Source: JBAZOO01 sp041648735 (GTDB lineage Bacteria; Verrucomicrobiota; Lentisphaeria; Oligosphaerales; CAITYL01). From it: a stretch of DNA of 64,000 bases. Both the position numbers and the translations under genes were made by a program. The notes below the pieces were generated by a model. It made no database searches. It was not told the origin of the DNA and was given only the letters and a program-made list of their open reading frames with translations. Every line of letters begins with the position of its first letter. The first letter of the stretch is position 1. Shown here in pieces: positions 15,379-24,655 of the stretch. Where the stretch lies: contig JBAZOO010000005.1 in NCBI GenBank assembly GCA_041648735.1, positions 1 through 64,000 on the forward strand, given 5' to 3'.

Positions 15379-18171
15379 TCAGTAGCGGAAGTCGGGGATT
15401 CCGCGGACTTCGCTGCTGCGCATCGGCAGGCCGGAGGGATAGACCAGGCGCGGCGTGACGAAGATCAGGAGGTTGTATTTCTCCTTGTTCTTGCCGGAGG
15501 AGTGGAAGAGGCGGCCGATGAGGGGGAGGTCGCCGAGGAGCGGCACCTTGTCCTTGTAGGTGGTCTCCCGCTCGCCGATGAAGCCGCCGAGGACGACGGT
15601 CTCGCCGTCCCAGACGATCACGTTGGTCTCGACGGTGCGTTCGTCGAAGATCGGCATGTTGTAGAGCCACTCACTCTCCACCGCACCAGTCTCCGAATTT
15701 ATCCGGCGAGGGCTGTTCAGGGAGGTGTCATAGCCGAGGAACTCGCGGACTTCCGGCTTCAGTTCGAGGCTGATGGAGTACTTGTCGGCGCCGACGACCG
15801 GGGTGACGGTGAGGATCACGCCGACGTCGGTGGCCTCGTCGTCAAACTGCGGTTCGGCGGCGGGGAGTTCAACGACTGTCGTACCAGTGCCGGTTCCACC
15901 ACCGACGTTGACGTCCGGGTTTTCCCAGGAGGAGACGAACCTCTGGCGCTTGGCCTTGCGCAGGACGGCGGTCTTGCCGCTGATGGTGGTGACCTTGGGC
16001 GCGGAGAGGATGTCGGCCGAGCCGCTCTGGCTGAGGGCGTCCATGACCACCGAGAAGTCGGCGTCGCCGATGATGGCGCGGCCGTTGAGGATGGAAGTGG
16101 CCAAGGAGGTGGGGAGGCCGAGGCCGGTGGTCGCGCTGCGCAGGCCGGAGGTGATGGTGCTGGGGTTCATGACGCCGGTGGTGGTGCCGCGGATGAGCTT
16201 GCCGGTCTCGGCGAACGGGACCAGCACGGGGTTACCGGTGATCGGGTCGATTGCCGATCCGGGGACGCTGGAGCTTCCGATGTTGTTGTTCAGGGTCCAC
16301 TGGAAACCGAACATGTCGAGGTTCTTCATGGAGACCTCGACGAACTTCGCCTCGATCGTCACCTGTGGGGTGGGGGTGTTGACTTCCAGCATGAGATCCT
16401 CGAACTTGCGCAACTGCTCGGGGGTGTTGCGCACGACCAGCTTGCTGGTGCGGGGGTTGAAGGAGACGCTGGCGCCACGGGGGAACTCGACGCCCATGCC
16501 GCTGAAGAATCCCATCAGGCGGGCGCTGTCGTTCACCATCCCTTCGCCGCCGCCGCCGCCGACTTCCTGGGCGGCTTCACCGCCGAGGCCGCCGAGCCCC
16601 GTGGCGGTGGTTTTCTGGGCGAAGACCTCGATCACGCCGGGCTCGATCGGGAAGAAGCGGGTCTCCATGGGATCCAGCTCGACGCTCTTGTCGGCGATCA
16701 CCACGGCGTGGGTTTCGATGCGGTACTTCAGGCCGGCCGCCTGGCAGACATACTGCAGCGCCGAGCCGAGCGGGACGTTGGTGATGCTCATGGTGACGGT
16801 GCGGCTGGTGACGGGGGGCAGCGCCGCCATTGCCGCGGGGGCGGGGGCGGGCTCCAATTCGCCAAAGCCGACTCCGGGTTCAGCGCCAAACTCGGGGGCG
16901 GGGGCGGGGGCGGCGGGTTCCAGGCGGGGGGCGGTGCCGGCGGGGGCGGTTTCCTGGTGGAAGATGATGTTGACGCCTTCGCCGGTCTCCTTGTCATAGT
17001 CCTTGCTCATCTTGCGGAGATAGGCGACCACTTGCGGGATGGTGGCCTCCTCGAATTCGAGCGACGGGACGATGATGGTCTGGAGCTTGGCGCGGATGCC
17101 GGAGAGCTTGCCGACGCCCTCGAGCCCCGGCCCTTCGGGCTGGGCGCGCGGCACCGGCACCGGCTCGACCCAGGACCAGCGGGTCTTGGCCATGCGCTCC
17201 TTGATCGTGGTTTCGCGGCGGGCGTCGCCGGCCTCTTCCATCTTGACGTAGAGCTGGCGCAGGGCGCGGGTGGCGGTGGGGTGGTAGGGGTCGCGGAGCA
17301 GGACGCGCTCGAACATGTCGCGGGCGTCGCTGTAGCGGCGGTTGGCCATCAGCACCTTGCCCTGTTCGACCATGGTCTCGAGGCTGGTCTCGCGCTCCGG
17401 CTTTTCCGGGTCGATGTAGGCTTCGGCGGTCGCGGCGCGGAACTTGATGTCGCGCTTGGCGGCGAACATCTCCTTGATCCGCGCGTCCATCTCCGTCTGC
17501 ATTTTCGGATTGGCCTTTGCGGCCTCGTCGCAGCGGCGGATCGCTTCGTCGTACTTGCCTTCGTCGGCGAACTTTTCCCCCTGCCGCTCCAGGTCGTCGG
17601 CCCAGGCCGCGTAGACGTCACCCTTGGCTTCGACGATCTTGCCGTGCCGGGCGAGGACCGCCTTGTCGCTGCTGCTGACCTTGGACCAGGCGGCGTCCGC
17701 CTGGGCATACTTTTCCAGGGCATCCTTGTACTGGCCGGCGCGGAGGGCCTTGGCGGCCTCGGTTTCGAGCTGCTGGGCCTTGAGCCGCTGCTCCTCCCGC
17801 TGGATCCGTTCCCGCTGCGATTCCTGTTCCACCACGGAAGCGGCGGCGGTGGGTTCGCCCATCGCGGGCGCGACCGTTTCGGCGGCGGCGGGGGCTGTGG
17901 CGGGTTCGGCAACTTCGGGCTTGGGGGCCTCGGCGGCGGCGGGAACGGCGGCTTCCGCGGCCGGCGCTTCGGCGGCCTCGGCTTCAGGGGCGGCTTCCGC
18001 GGCCGGCGCGGCGGGGGCTTCGGCTTCAGGAGCGGCGGCCGGTTCCGGCGTCACGGCGGCGGCGGCTTCCTCTTGCGCTTGGGCGACGGGCAAGGCAAGG
18101 AAGAGAAGAGACGCCGCCCCGGTGAGGGAGCAGACGACCAAGTGGCGAATCCACGCACGCTGGTTTTGCAT
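15379..18171 (-). CDS. Type IV pilus secretin-like protein (PilQ / Amuc_1098-like)
   Basis: 930 aa. It has a Sec signal peptide ending AQA near residue 33, then an Ala/Glu/Pro-rich stretch (~35-120). A Lys/Glu-rich helical TPR-like region (~130-330) is followed by secretin N-domains and the C-terminal secretin core, ending in VPLLGDLPLIGRLF and LIFVTPRLVY. It forms an outer-membrane ring. I placed the start at 18171 because CAGGAG is 6-11 bases upstream and the signal peptide then begins properly; an earlier ATG at 18213 lacks this. It is the last gene of the five-gene pilus-like operon, and its length, TPR insertion and order match Akkermansia Amuc_1098. Confidence 0.88.
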   Translation of the reverse strand: MQNQRAWIRHLVVCSLTGAASLLFLALPVAQAQEEAAAAVTPEPAAAPEAEAPAAPAAEAAPEAEAAEAPAAEAAVPAAAEAPKPEVAEPATAPAAAETVAPAMGEPTAAASVVEQESQRERIQREEQRLKAQQLETEAAKALRAGQYKDALEKYAQADAAWSKVSSSDKAVLARHGKIVEAKGDVYAAWADDLERQGEKFADEGKYDEAIRRCDEAAKANPKMQTEMDARIKEMFAAKRDIKFRAATAEAYIDPEKPERETSLETMVEQGKVLMANRRYSDARDMFERVLLRDPYHPTATRALRQLYVKMEEAGDARRETTIKERMAKTRWSWVEPVPVPRAQPEGPGLEGVGKLSGIRAKLQTIIVPSLEFEEATIPQVVAYLRKMSKDYDKETGEGVNIIFHQETAPAGTAPRLEPAAPAPAPEFGAEPGVGFGELEPAPAPAAMAALPPVTSRTVTMSITNVPLGSALQYVCQAAGLKYRIETHAVVIADKSVELDPMETRFFPIEPGVIEVFAQKTTATGLGGLGGEAAQEVGGGGGEGMVNDSARLMGFFSGMGVEFPRGASVSFNPRTSKLVVRNTPEQLRKFEDLMLEVNTPTPQVTIEAKFVEVSMKNLDMFGFQWTLNNNIGSSSVPGSAIDPITGNPVLVPFAETGKLIRGTTTGVMNPSTITSGLRSATTGLGLPTSLATSILNGRAIIGDADFSVVMDALSQSGSADILSAPKVTTISGKTAVLRKAKRQRFVSSWENPDVNVGGGTGTGTTVVELPAAEPQFDDEATDVGVILTVTPVVGADKYSISLELKPEVREFLGYDTSLNSPRRINSETGAVESEWLYNMPIFDERTVETNVIVWDGETVVLGGFIGERETTYKDKVPLLGDLPLIGRLFHSSGKNKEKYNLLIFVTPRLVYPSGLPMRSSEVRGIPDFRY

Positions 18172-18220
18172 CGGTTTTCTCCTGAAGGATGGCTGGCGAG
18201 TCATGCTTAACAAGTTTCAC

Positions 18221-18248
18221 ACTTTACCGCGTGAAAGGGACAATACAA
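18221..18248 (-). promoter_or_regulatory. Possible internal promoter before the secretin gene
   Basis: On the minus strand, TTGTAT and TAAAGT are separated by 16 bp in the 100-bp gap upstream of the secretin gene. It could allow separate expression within the operon. Confidence 0.35.
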
Positions 18249-18271
18249 CAATCGGGAAAACGTTTGGGGCC

Positions 18272-19435
18272 TTACGGCATTGCGGGCAGCGGATTGGTGA
18301 AGATCCCCCGGCGGGCCGCCGCCCGGTAGTCCCGGGCGGGGTCGAGCCGCGGGATCCGGGCCTCGGGGCCGGGCGTCCCGTCCGCCTTGAGCGTCTGGAC
18401 AATGACCGTCGGCGGCTCCACGCCTTTGACGACCACCGTCTCCACCGGCGCACTGCCGAGCCGCAAATCGATCCGGGAGCCCGCCTTCAGTTCGCCGAGC
18501 CGTTCGGTCTGGCTAGGATCGGCCGGATTGCGGATGAAGGCGAAATCCACCAGCGACCCCGCCGCAAAGGCGACTTGGTTGATGCCCAGGGGGTGCGACT
18601 CCTCCCCTTCCTTCTGGACCACGACTGCCGATTGATCAATGGTCAGCTTGGCGCCGCGGATGGTGGGATGGGGGACTTCCCGGACGTTGGGCTTGACTTC
18701 CACCAGCTTGTAGTCGCTGCCTTCGATCATCTGGCCGAGCTGGCCCCAGCGGGTTTTGCCGCCGACCTCGAACTGGAATTGCCAGTTCTCCACGTTCTCG
18801 CCGGTGCGCATCATCTTGCGGAAGACGATGTCCAGCGGGGTCTGGCGGATGTGGAGCCAGCGGAGGCGGCTGGCGAGGGGGGGGCGGGAGGTGGCCAGGG
18901 CCAGGTCGGTGCCGGCCTTGTATTCCTCGAGGTTGGTGAAGCCGTCGTTGTCGGAGTCGCCCCAGGCGTCCTCGGGGTTCTGGGGGTCGAGGAAGGCGTG
19001 CTTCGCCTCGACCTCGTCGGGGATGCCGTCGCCGTCACTGTCGAGGCCGGCGGGGATGGTCCCCGCCTTTTCTTCGCCCTGGGGGGTGCCGCAATCGGGG
19101 CAGATGGCGTACTCGATGGGGACGAGGTAGGCGCAGGCGGCATTGGCGCAGCGGATGTAGCGGTAGGGGTCGAAAAGGCCGCCGGCGGTGGGATCGGTGG
19201 CGGGGTTCCAGAAATGGCTTTTGTCGGCCAGCAGCGCGCTGTTGTCCAAGGCGGCCGGATCCAGCGGCGTGAACGGCCTCTTGCGCTGGAAATCGGAACC
19301 CAGGCTGCCGGTGGCGCCGGTGACCTTGGCGTCGGTGGCCCCGAGGTTGCGCCAGACCAGCACGCAGAGTCCGAGCATGGCGACGAGAAACAGCCCGAGC
19401 ACGACCTTCTCGTAATGTCTCTTCAAGAATTCCAA
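18272..19435 (-). CDS. Amuc_1099-like pilus-locus protein with zinc ribbon and Ca-binding repeats
   Basis: 387 aa. An N-terminal membrane helix (~10-30) follows a MEFLKR start shared with the next gene. A CxxxxC...CPDC zinc-ribbon-like segment is near residues 95-117. Two thrombospondin type-3-like acidic loops (DSDGDGIPDEVE and GDSDNDGFTNLEE) would bind calcium. The rest is beta-rich and unassigned. In position it corresponds to PilP, between the PilO-like protein and the secretin, and matches Akkermansia Amuc_1099 in place and size. It is probably an inner-membrane-anchored periplasmic link to the secretin (inference). Confidence 0.75.
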   Translation of the reverse strand: MEFLKRHYEKVVLGLFLVAMLGLCVLVWRNLGATDAKVTGATGSLGSDFQRKRPFTPLDPAALDNSALLADKSHFWNPATDPTAGGLFDPYRYIRCANAACAYLVPIEYAICPDCGTPQGEEKAGTIPAGLDSDGDGIPDEVEAKHAFLDPQNPEDAWGDSDNDGFTNLEEYKAGTDLALATSRPPLASRLRWLHIRQTPLDIVFRKMMRTGENVENWQFQFEVGGKTRWGQLGQMIEGSDYKLVEVKPNVREVPHPTIRGAKLTIDQSAVVVQKEGEESHPLGINQVAFAAGSLVDFAFIRNPADPSQTERLGELKAGSRIDLRLGSAPVETVVVKGVEPPTVIVQTLKADGTPGPEARIPRLDPARDYRAAARRGIFTNPLPAMP

Positions 19436-19439
19436 GGGG

Positions 19440-20399
19440 TTACCTCTCCTCTGCCGGTTTCTTGAATTCGATGTAGTCCACCACCAGGGTGGCGGAGACC
19501 TCGTGCGGGTTGAACACCACCCGTTCTTCCTTGCTCAGTTCGAGCAGCCGCGTGCCGGTTCCGGCGTCCTCCGGCCCCAGGGCGCCGGAGGTTTTCCGGG
19601 CGGCTGGGCGGGGCGGTTGGGGGCTGCTGCCGGGGCGCGGGCGCGCATCCTCCTTCACGGGCGGCTTGAACTCGGGCAGGGTGTTGTTGGCGGCCTGGTC
19701 CACGGCCTGCAAGTCAAGGGAGCGCAGGACGAAGAAGGCCCGGTTGGCATCCCCCTGCAACTGGTTGACGAACAGGGCGACGCCGGGATAGCTGCCCATG
19801 ACCTTGATTTCCAGTGGGGTCGTATCATGAAGTTGGCCTGGCAGCGGTTGGAGGTTGGGGGAAAGCTGGGCAACCCGGTTCAACTGGGCGATGCCCTGAT
19901 TGCGCAGCACCAGGTTGGCGACGGCCTCGACAATCCGGTATTGCTTCATCAGCAGCGGCACCTCGGTTTCGCTGGGAATCGCCTCCGTGCGGACGGCGCC
20001 CAAGGAGAAGTCGCCCCAATTCTCGCCGAGCTTGATCCCCCGCTTCTTCAATTCACCGTCCAGATAGGTGAGGCCGGCGGCCACTTCGTTCTTGGTGCGC
20101 AGCGTCCCCAGCATCCGTTCCTCGGGGAAGCCATACTTGGCATGGAGCGTCCCCTGGAAGGTCTGGAAGGCGTGGGTGGCGACCTTCTGGTTTTGGGTGG
20201 CGACCGCCAGGTTTTCGGCGCTGATCGCCAGCTTGGACTGGCGCAGGCGATCCATTTCGCTGACGAGTTCGGCGAGTTTCAGCCGCTTCCCCGCGAGCTG
20301 CCGTTGCTGGATGCCGCCTAGGAAGGCCAGCACCGCGAAAATCACGGCGGCCGCCACCAGGAAGAGGCATAATCCGATATTCCGTTTCAGGAACTCCAT
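19440..20399 (-). CDS. Amuc_1100-like (PilO-like) membrane protein
   Basis: 319 aa, against about 317 for Amuc_1100. It has one N-terminal transmembrane helix (~10-30), then a coiled coil (~32-85), a ferredoxin-like domain with TPLEIKVMGSYPGVALFVNQLQ, a Pro-rich linker and a last strand LVVDYIEFKKP. That layout follows Amuc_1100 block by block and is also the PilO plan. It lies 4 bases upstream of the Amuc_1099-like gene. It should be anchored in the inner membrane with its body in the periplasm. In Akkermansia this protein is known for host immune signalling; nothing here says whether that applies. Confidence 0.82.
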   Translation of the reverse strand: MEFLKRNIGLCLFLVAAAVIFAVLAFLGGIQQRQLAGKRLKLAELVSEMDRLRQSKLAISAENLAVATQNQKVATHAFQTFQGTLHAKYGFPEERMLGTLRTKNEVAAGLTYLDGELKKRGIKLGENWGDFSLGAVRTEAIPSETEVPLLMKQYRIVEAVANLVLRNQGIAQLNRVAQLSPNLQPLPGQLHDTTPLEIKVMGSYPGVALFVNQLQGDANRAFFVLRSLDLQAVDQAANNTLPEFKPPVKEDARPRPGSSPQPPRPAARKTSGALGPEDAGTGTRLLELSKEERVVFNPHEVSATLVVDYIEFKKPAEER

Positions 20400-20439
20400 A
20401 GGGCTGTCATCACCTTTGGGGTTGTGGCGTCCGCCGCGG

Positions 20440-22296
20440 TCAGCGCTTCACTTGGATGGGTTGCTTCAAATGGATCCGCATCGCAAATCCGAACAGGTTG
20501 GGGACGCTGGTCGATTGCAGGTAGGAGGTGATGTCCGTCAGCTTCCGGTCGCTGTTGAACAGCGGATGGTTGCGGAGGCTTTCGATGTAGAGCCCTTCCG
20601 GCGAGACCGCGCTGTGCTGGGGGGCGCCGGGGGCGCTGGCGGCGTCCGGCTGGGGCTTCACGGTGACGCTGTGCCCTTGCAGTTCGAAGCCGATGATCGT
20701 GAAGGTGCCGGCCAGCGGGCTGGCGGCGCCGGCCGGGGCCCGCCCCGGTTCCGGCATGGATGGGGCGCCTGGGAAGCCGCCGAACCCCTGGGGCCCGCCC
20801 GGGAAGCCGCCGAAGCCCTGGGGCGGGGCTGAGGGGGTGCCGCTGGCCGGCGTTGGCGCGCCGCCTTCATAGATGGGGGTGAGGCGCGTCAGCCAGAGGC
20901 CGGCGGGGCGCAATTCCTGCAAGGCGTTGAGCACCTGGGGCAACTGGCGGCGCTGCTGGAAGACGGCCTTGAGGGTCTCGCTGGCCGCGATGGCGGCGGC
21001 GGTGCGATCCTGCCCCTGCTTGATCTCCTGCTCCAGCTCCTTCCGCTGCTGCATGGGCTGGCTGTAACGCTCCAGCACCGCGTCAAAGCGGGCGCGTTCG
21101 GCGCGGACGCCCAACCCCCAGAGTCCGACCCCGGCCACGGCGGCCGCGGCGGCCGCCGCCAGGTACGGCTTCTTGTGATTGAAGGCCTGGATCTTGCGGA
21201 TGGTTTCCGGGACCAGGGAGATTTCCACCGGGCATTGCACCCGGTAGCGCAGCCCCAAGCCCACCACTTCGCTGAAGACATGGGCGGCCTCCTCCAGTTT
21301 CTTGACATTGATGGCGGGGCCGATGGCGACGACCTGGAAGGGGTTGAGGTAGGAGACTTCAACGTCGCAGGCTTCCCGGAAGAAGCGGTCGGTGTAGCCC
21401 ATGATCGAGCTGCCGCCGGCCAAGTACATGCGGGTCGGCCGGTTCCCCTTCTGCTGGGAACGGTAGACGGTGATCGAGCGGTTGATCTCGCCATGGAGCC
21501 GGGCCATCACGCTGCGGACGATCTTGGAGACGGTGGCGGCCACGGCCGACTCGGGCTCCTCGAAGGCGCCGCCCAAGGCGACGAAGCCGTGCCGGCGCTT
21601 CATTTCCTCCGCCTCGGCCAGGCCGATGTTGAACTCCTTGGCGATCTGCTGGGTGATGGCATGGCCGGCAATGGGGATGGTGCGGGCGAAGAAGCGGGTC
21701 TTGTCGGCGAAGAGGAGGTTGCAGCTCCGGGAGCCGATGTTGAGGATCACCGAGCATTCGTCGTCCCCCACATGGTTGGCGCGGGCGGCATTGTACCCGG
21801 CGACCGGGGCGATGTCCACCACCACCGGTTCCAGCCCCAGCTTGGCCACGATGTCGGTGAGGTGCTCGACGATCTCGTTCTTGATGACGACGAACATCAC
21901 ATCCATCTCGCCCGTGTCGGGGGAGGCGATGAGCTGGTAGTCCCAAATCACTTCCGCCATTGGGAAGGGGACGTTCTGGCGGGCCTCGAACTCGACGATC
22001 TGGCGGACGCGCCGTTCGTCCTCGGAGACCAGCGGCAGCTTCACGAAGCGGATGAAGGCGGACTGCCCCGAGATGGAGAGCATGACCTTGCGGGCGGTGA
22101 AGCCCTCCTCGACCAGCAGGGCATGGATGGCGCGGCCAATCGCCGCGGAGCGCTCGGCCTCGGCGAGGGCGTCATCGTATTCCTTGACGGCAAACCCCGT
22201 CAAGGTGACCGCCCCGCCAGCACCGTATTCGAACTCGCCGGCCTTGATGCTGGCCGCGCCGATGTCCAGAGCCAAAACCTTTTCCGTACGCGCCAT
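20440..22296 (-). CDS. PilM-PilN fusion protein (Amuc_1101-like)
   Basis: 618 aa. Residues ~1-370 are a PilM/FtsA-type actin-like ATPase (LALDIGAASIKAG phosphate loop 1; VVVDIAPVAGYNA; YLAGGSSIMGY). A membrane helix follows (~380-400). Residues ~405-600 form a PilN-like periplasmic part with a coiled coil (QRKELEQEIKQGQDRT) and a Gly/Pro-rich insertion (GGFPGGPQGFGGFPG). In proteobacteria PilM and PilN are separate. The fusion, followed by PilO-, PilP- and PilQ-like genes, gives a complete PilMNOPQ-type assembly row. Confidence 0.87.
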   Translation of the reverse strand: MARTEKVLALDIGAASIKAGEFEYGAGGAVTLTGFAVKEYDDALAEAERSAAIGRAIHALLVEEGFTARKVMLSISGQSAFIRFVKLPLVSEDERRVRQIVEFEARQNVPFPMAEVIWDYQLIASPDTGEMDVMFVVIKNEIVEHLTDIVAKLGLEPVVVDIAPVAGYNAARANHVGDDECSVILNIGSRSCNLLFADKTRFFARTIPIAGHAITQQIAKEFNIGLAEAEEMKRRHGFVALGGAFEEPESAVAATVSKIVRSVMARLHGEINRSITVYRSQQKGNRPTRMYLAGGSSIMGYTDRFFREACDVEVSYLNPFQVVAIGPAINVKKLEEAAHVFSEVVGLGLRYRVQCPVEISLVPETIRKIQAFNHKKPYLAAAAAAAVAGVGLWGLGVRAERARFDAVLERYSQPMQQRKELEQEIKQGQDRTAAAIAASETLKAVFQQRRQLPQVLNALQELRPAGLWLTRLTPIYEGGAPTPASGTPSAPPQGFGGFPGGPQGFGGFPGAPSMPEPGRAPAGAASPLAGTFTIIGFELQGHSVTVKPQPDAASAPGAPQHSAVSPEGLYIESLRNHPLFNSDRKLTDITSYLQSTSVPNLFGFAMRIHLKQPIQVKR

Positions 22297-22357
22297 GAGT
22301 GTATCCGTTCACTTCTCGGTCAGGTGAGGTGAGGGGGGGGGCTTGGCGGGACCGGCG

Positions 22358-23005
22358 TCACCGGCCGCCGGCGGGGCCGGGCTTGATCTGTTCGTAGAAG
22401 TCGTAGTCGTAGGGGGCGAAGGGGGTCTGGTCGCGGGTCAGCAGCTCCTCGTTGAAGGGGGCCACCCGCCGTTCGTCGACAATCCACCATTGGCCGGCGC
22501 GGCCGTTGGCGCTGTCATGGCGGGCCACCAGCCGATCCTTGGCCTTCAGCTCCACATAGAACTGGACATCCCGGTAGGAGACGTTCTTGAGGTGGCGCTC
22601 GAGGAAGCCGGGGCGGATGTAGAAGTCCGCCACGTGCGGTTCGGAACGGTCCTCGACGTCGATGTAGGTGACGGAGCGCTTCATCAGGATGCCGCGGGCG
22701 CCCTTCACCGGCGCCGGCGCCAGGATCGTCAGGTCGAGGGTGATCTCGTCCTGCCAGGTGCTGCGGCTGCCGGGGGTTGTCCGGCCGCCGGCGGTGTCGT
22801 ATTCGACTTGCAGCAGCCACCAGTCGGCGCGGTTGCGGGCGCGGCCGTCGGTGGCCTTGATGTCCGGCGGCCGGATTCGCCGGGAGTCAGTCTTGCGGAT
22901 CTGGAAGCCGGCAATGCCGGCCGCCTGGGCCGCGGCCCGCTCCGCGCCCACCGTCGCCCCGAACACCATCACGGCCGCGATCATCAGCCAGAGACGTTTC
23001 AGCAT
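22358..23005 (-). CDS. Amuc_1102-like exported protein
   Basis: 215 aa. It has a signal peptide (MLKRLWLMIAAVMVFGATVG, cleavage near AAAQA) and a beta-rich domain rich in Trp, Tyr and Asp (DWWLLQVEYD, DFYIRPGFLERHLKNVSYRDVQFYVELK). Size and position match Akkermansia Amuc_1102, the first gene of that locus; its function is unknown. The start at 23005 is preceded by GCGAGGG and places the signal peptide at the N-terminus. Confidence 0.75.
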   Translation of the reverse strand: MLKRLWLMIAAVMVFGATVGAERAAAQAAGIAGFQIRKTDSRRIRPPDIKATDGRARNRADWWLLQVEYDTAGGRTTPGSRSTWQDEITLDLTILAPAPVKGARGILMKRSVTYIDVEDRSEPHVADFYIRPGFLERHLKNVSYRDVQFYVELKAKDRLVARHDSANGRAGQWWIVDERRVAPFNEELLTRDQTPFAPYDYDFYEQIKPGPAGGR

Positions 23006-23062
23006 AACACACCCTCGCCTGGTTCCACCGTTGCCTGAATGCCAAACGTACAAAACGGTGAT

Positions 23063-23091
23063 AGAATAAAATCTGAAGGTCCGGAAATCAA
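23063..23091 (-). promoter_or_regulatory. Promoter of the pilus-like operon
   Basis: On the minus strand, TTGATT (23086-23091), a 17-bp spacer and TATTCT (23063-23068) lie about 58 bp upstream of the first gene of the operon. Confidence 0.65.
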
Positions 23092-23158
23092 GCCAGCCGC
23101 CGAATTTAGCCCTGAAATGATGGCCTTGTCGGACGCTGTCCGGTTCGGCTGCCCCGCT

Positions 23159-24655
23159 TCAACTTGCCCGGTAGTTGGGCGCGTCCTTGACCACCTTCAC
23201 GTCGTGCGGATGGGCTTCCTCCAGGGAAGCGTAGCTGATGCGGACGAAGCGGGCCCGCTCCCGCAACTCCCGGAGGGTCCGGGCGCCGCAATAGCCGAGG
23301 GCGAAGCGCAGGCCGCCGGAGTACTGGTGGAGCACCTCGCCGACCGGGCCGCGGTAGGGGACGAGGCTTTCGATCCCTTGGGGCACCAGCTTGTTGGCGC
23401 TGTCCACCTCTTCGTGGCCATAGCGTTCGCGGCTGCCTTTGTTCTTCTGCATCGCCTCCAGGCTGCCCATGCCGCGGTAGACCACATAGGTCCGCCCTTG
23501 GTGCAGGATCCGTTCGCCGGGGCTTTCCTCGGTGCCGGCCAGGGCGGAGCCCATCATCACGCAGTCGGCGCCGGCGGCAATGGCCTTGGCGACGTCGCCG
23601 GAGTAGACGATGCCGCCGTCGGCGATCACCGGGACGTCGGCGCCGATGGCCTTGCGCACGCGGTAGATGGCGGTGACTTGGGGGGTGCCGACGCCGGCGA
23701 CGATGCGGGTGGTGCAGATCGAGCCGGGCCCGATGCCGACCTTGACCGCGTCGGCCCCGGCTTCCACCAAGGCCCGGCCGCCTTCGCCGGTGGCGACGTT
23801 GCCGGCGACCACGTCGATGCCGGGGTGGCGGCGCTTGATGAGCTTGACGGTTTCGACGACTCCCGCGGAATGGCCGTGGGCGGTGTCGAGCACCAGCACA
23901 TCCACCCCCGCCGTGGCCAGGGCGTCCAGGCGCTCTTCGTCATGGGGGCCGATGGCGGCGGCGACGCGCAACTGGTGCTGGGCATCGCGGTTGACGGTCG
24001 GCTCCAGCTTCTGCTGCAGCGTCTTCACGTCCTGGAAGCTGTAGAGGCCGGTGAGGCGGCCATTGGCGTCGACGATCGGCAGCTTGCCCACCTTGTGCTT
24101 GAGCATCAGGTGGTAGGCCTCCTTCATCGAGGTCTTGGGGCTGGCGGTGACCAGCTCCCGGGTCATGACCGCCTCGACGCTGACGGTGAGGTCGGTGAGG
24201 AACTTGAGGTCGCGGGCGGTGAGGATGCCGGCCAGCAGGCCGTGTTCGTCAACGATGGGGAAGCCGGTGAACTGGTATTTGTGGCTCTCCTTCTCGGCAA
24301 GCAGGTCGCAGACCCGCATGGTCTTGGGGAAGACCACGGGGTTGGTGATCAGGCCGTTGAGGAAATGCTTGACCCGGCGGACCTCGGCGGCCTGGCGCTC
24401 CGCGGTCATGTTCTTGTGGATGACGCCGATGCCGCCGAGCCGGGCCATGGCAATGGCCATGCCGCTCTCGGTGACGGTGTCCATGGCGGCGCTGACGTAG
24501 GGGATGTTGAGGCCGACGTTGCGGCTGAAGCGGGAGCGCAGGTCGGTCTCGGAGGGGAGGAAGTCGGCGTACTGGGTCTCCAACGACACGTCGTCGAAGG
24601 TGATCCCCTCGAACGGGAAGGCCGCCATGAAGTCGTCAAGGAACGGATTGCTCAT
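23159..24655 (-). CDS. guaB: IMP dehydrogenase
   Basis: 498 aa. It oxidises IMP to XMP with NAD+, the committed step of GMP synthesis. The TIM barrel carries the catalytic cysteine loop GPGSICTTRIVAG, the IMP-binding DGGIVYSGD and GSALAGTEESPGE blocks, and the mobile flap with YRGMGS...SRERYG. Two CBS domains (~105-225) are inserted as usual. The start codon overlaps the stop of the upstream jag gene by 4 bases (ATGA), so the two are translationally coupled; this is an unusual partner for jag. Confidence 0.96.
   Translation of the reverse strand: MSNPFLDDFMAAFPFEGITFDDVSLETQYADFLPSETDLRSRFSRNVGLNIPYVSAAMDTVTESGMAIAMARLGGIGVIHKNMTAERQAAEVRRVKHFLNGLITNPVVFPKTMRVCDLLAEKESHKYQFTGFPIVDEHGLLAGILTARDLKFLTDLTVSVEAVMTRELVTASPKTSMKEAYHLMLKHKVGKLPIVDANGRLTGLYSFQDVKTLQQKLEPTVNRDAQHQLRVAAAIGPHDEERLDALATAGVDVLVLDTAHGHSAGVVETVKLIKRRHPGIDVVAGNVATGEGGRALVEAGADAVKVGIGPGSICTTRIVAGVGTPQVTAIYRVRKAIGADVPVIADGGIVYSGDVAKAIAAGADCVMMGSALAGTEESPGERILHQGRTYVVYRGMGSLEAMQKNKGSRERYGHEEVDSANKLVPQGIESLVPYRGPVGEVLHQYSGGLRFALGYCGARTLRELRERARFVRISYASLEEAHPHDVKVVKDAPNYRAS

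Noticed and set aside
12196..18210. A very long open frame on the plus strand (~2000 codons) opposite the regulator, VWA and secretin genes
   Set aside because: High-GC antisense shadow: it runs across four unrelated minus-strand genes and their intergenic gaps, is Gly/Ala/Glu-rich and shows no domain.
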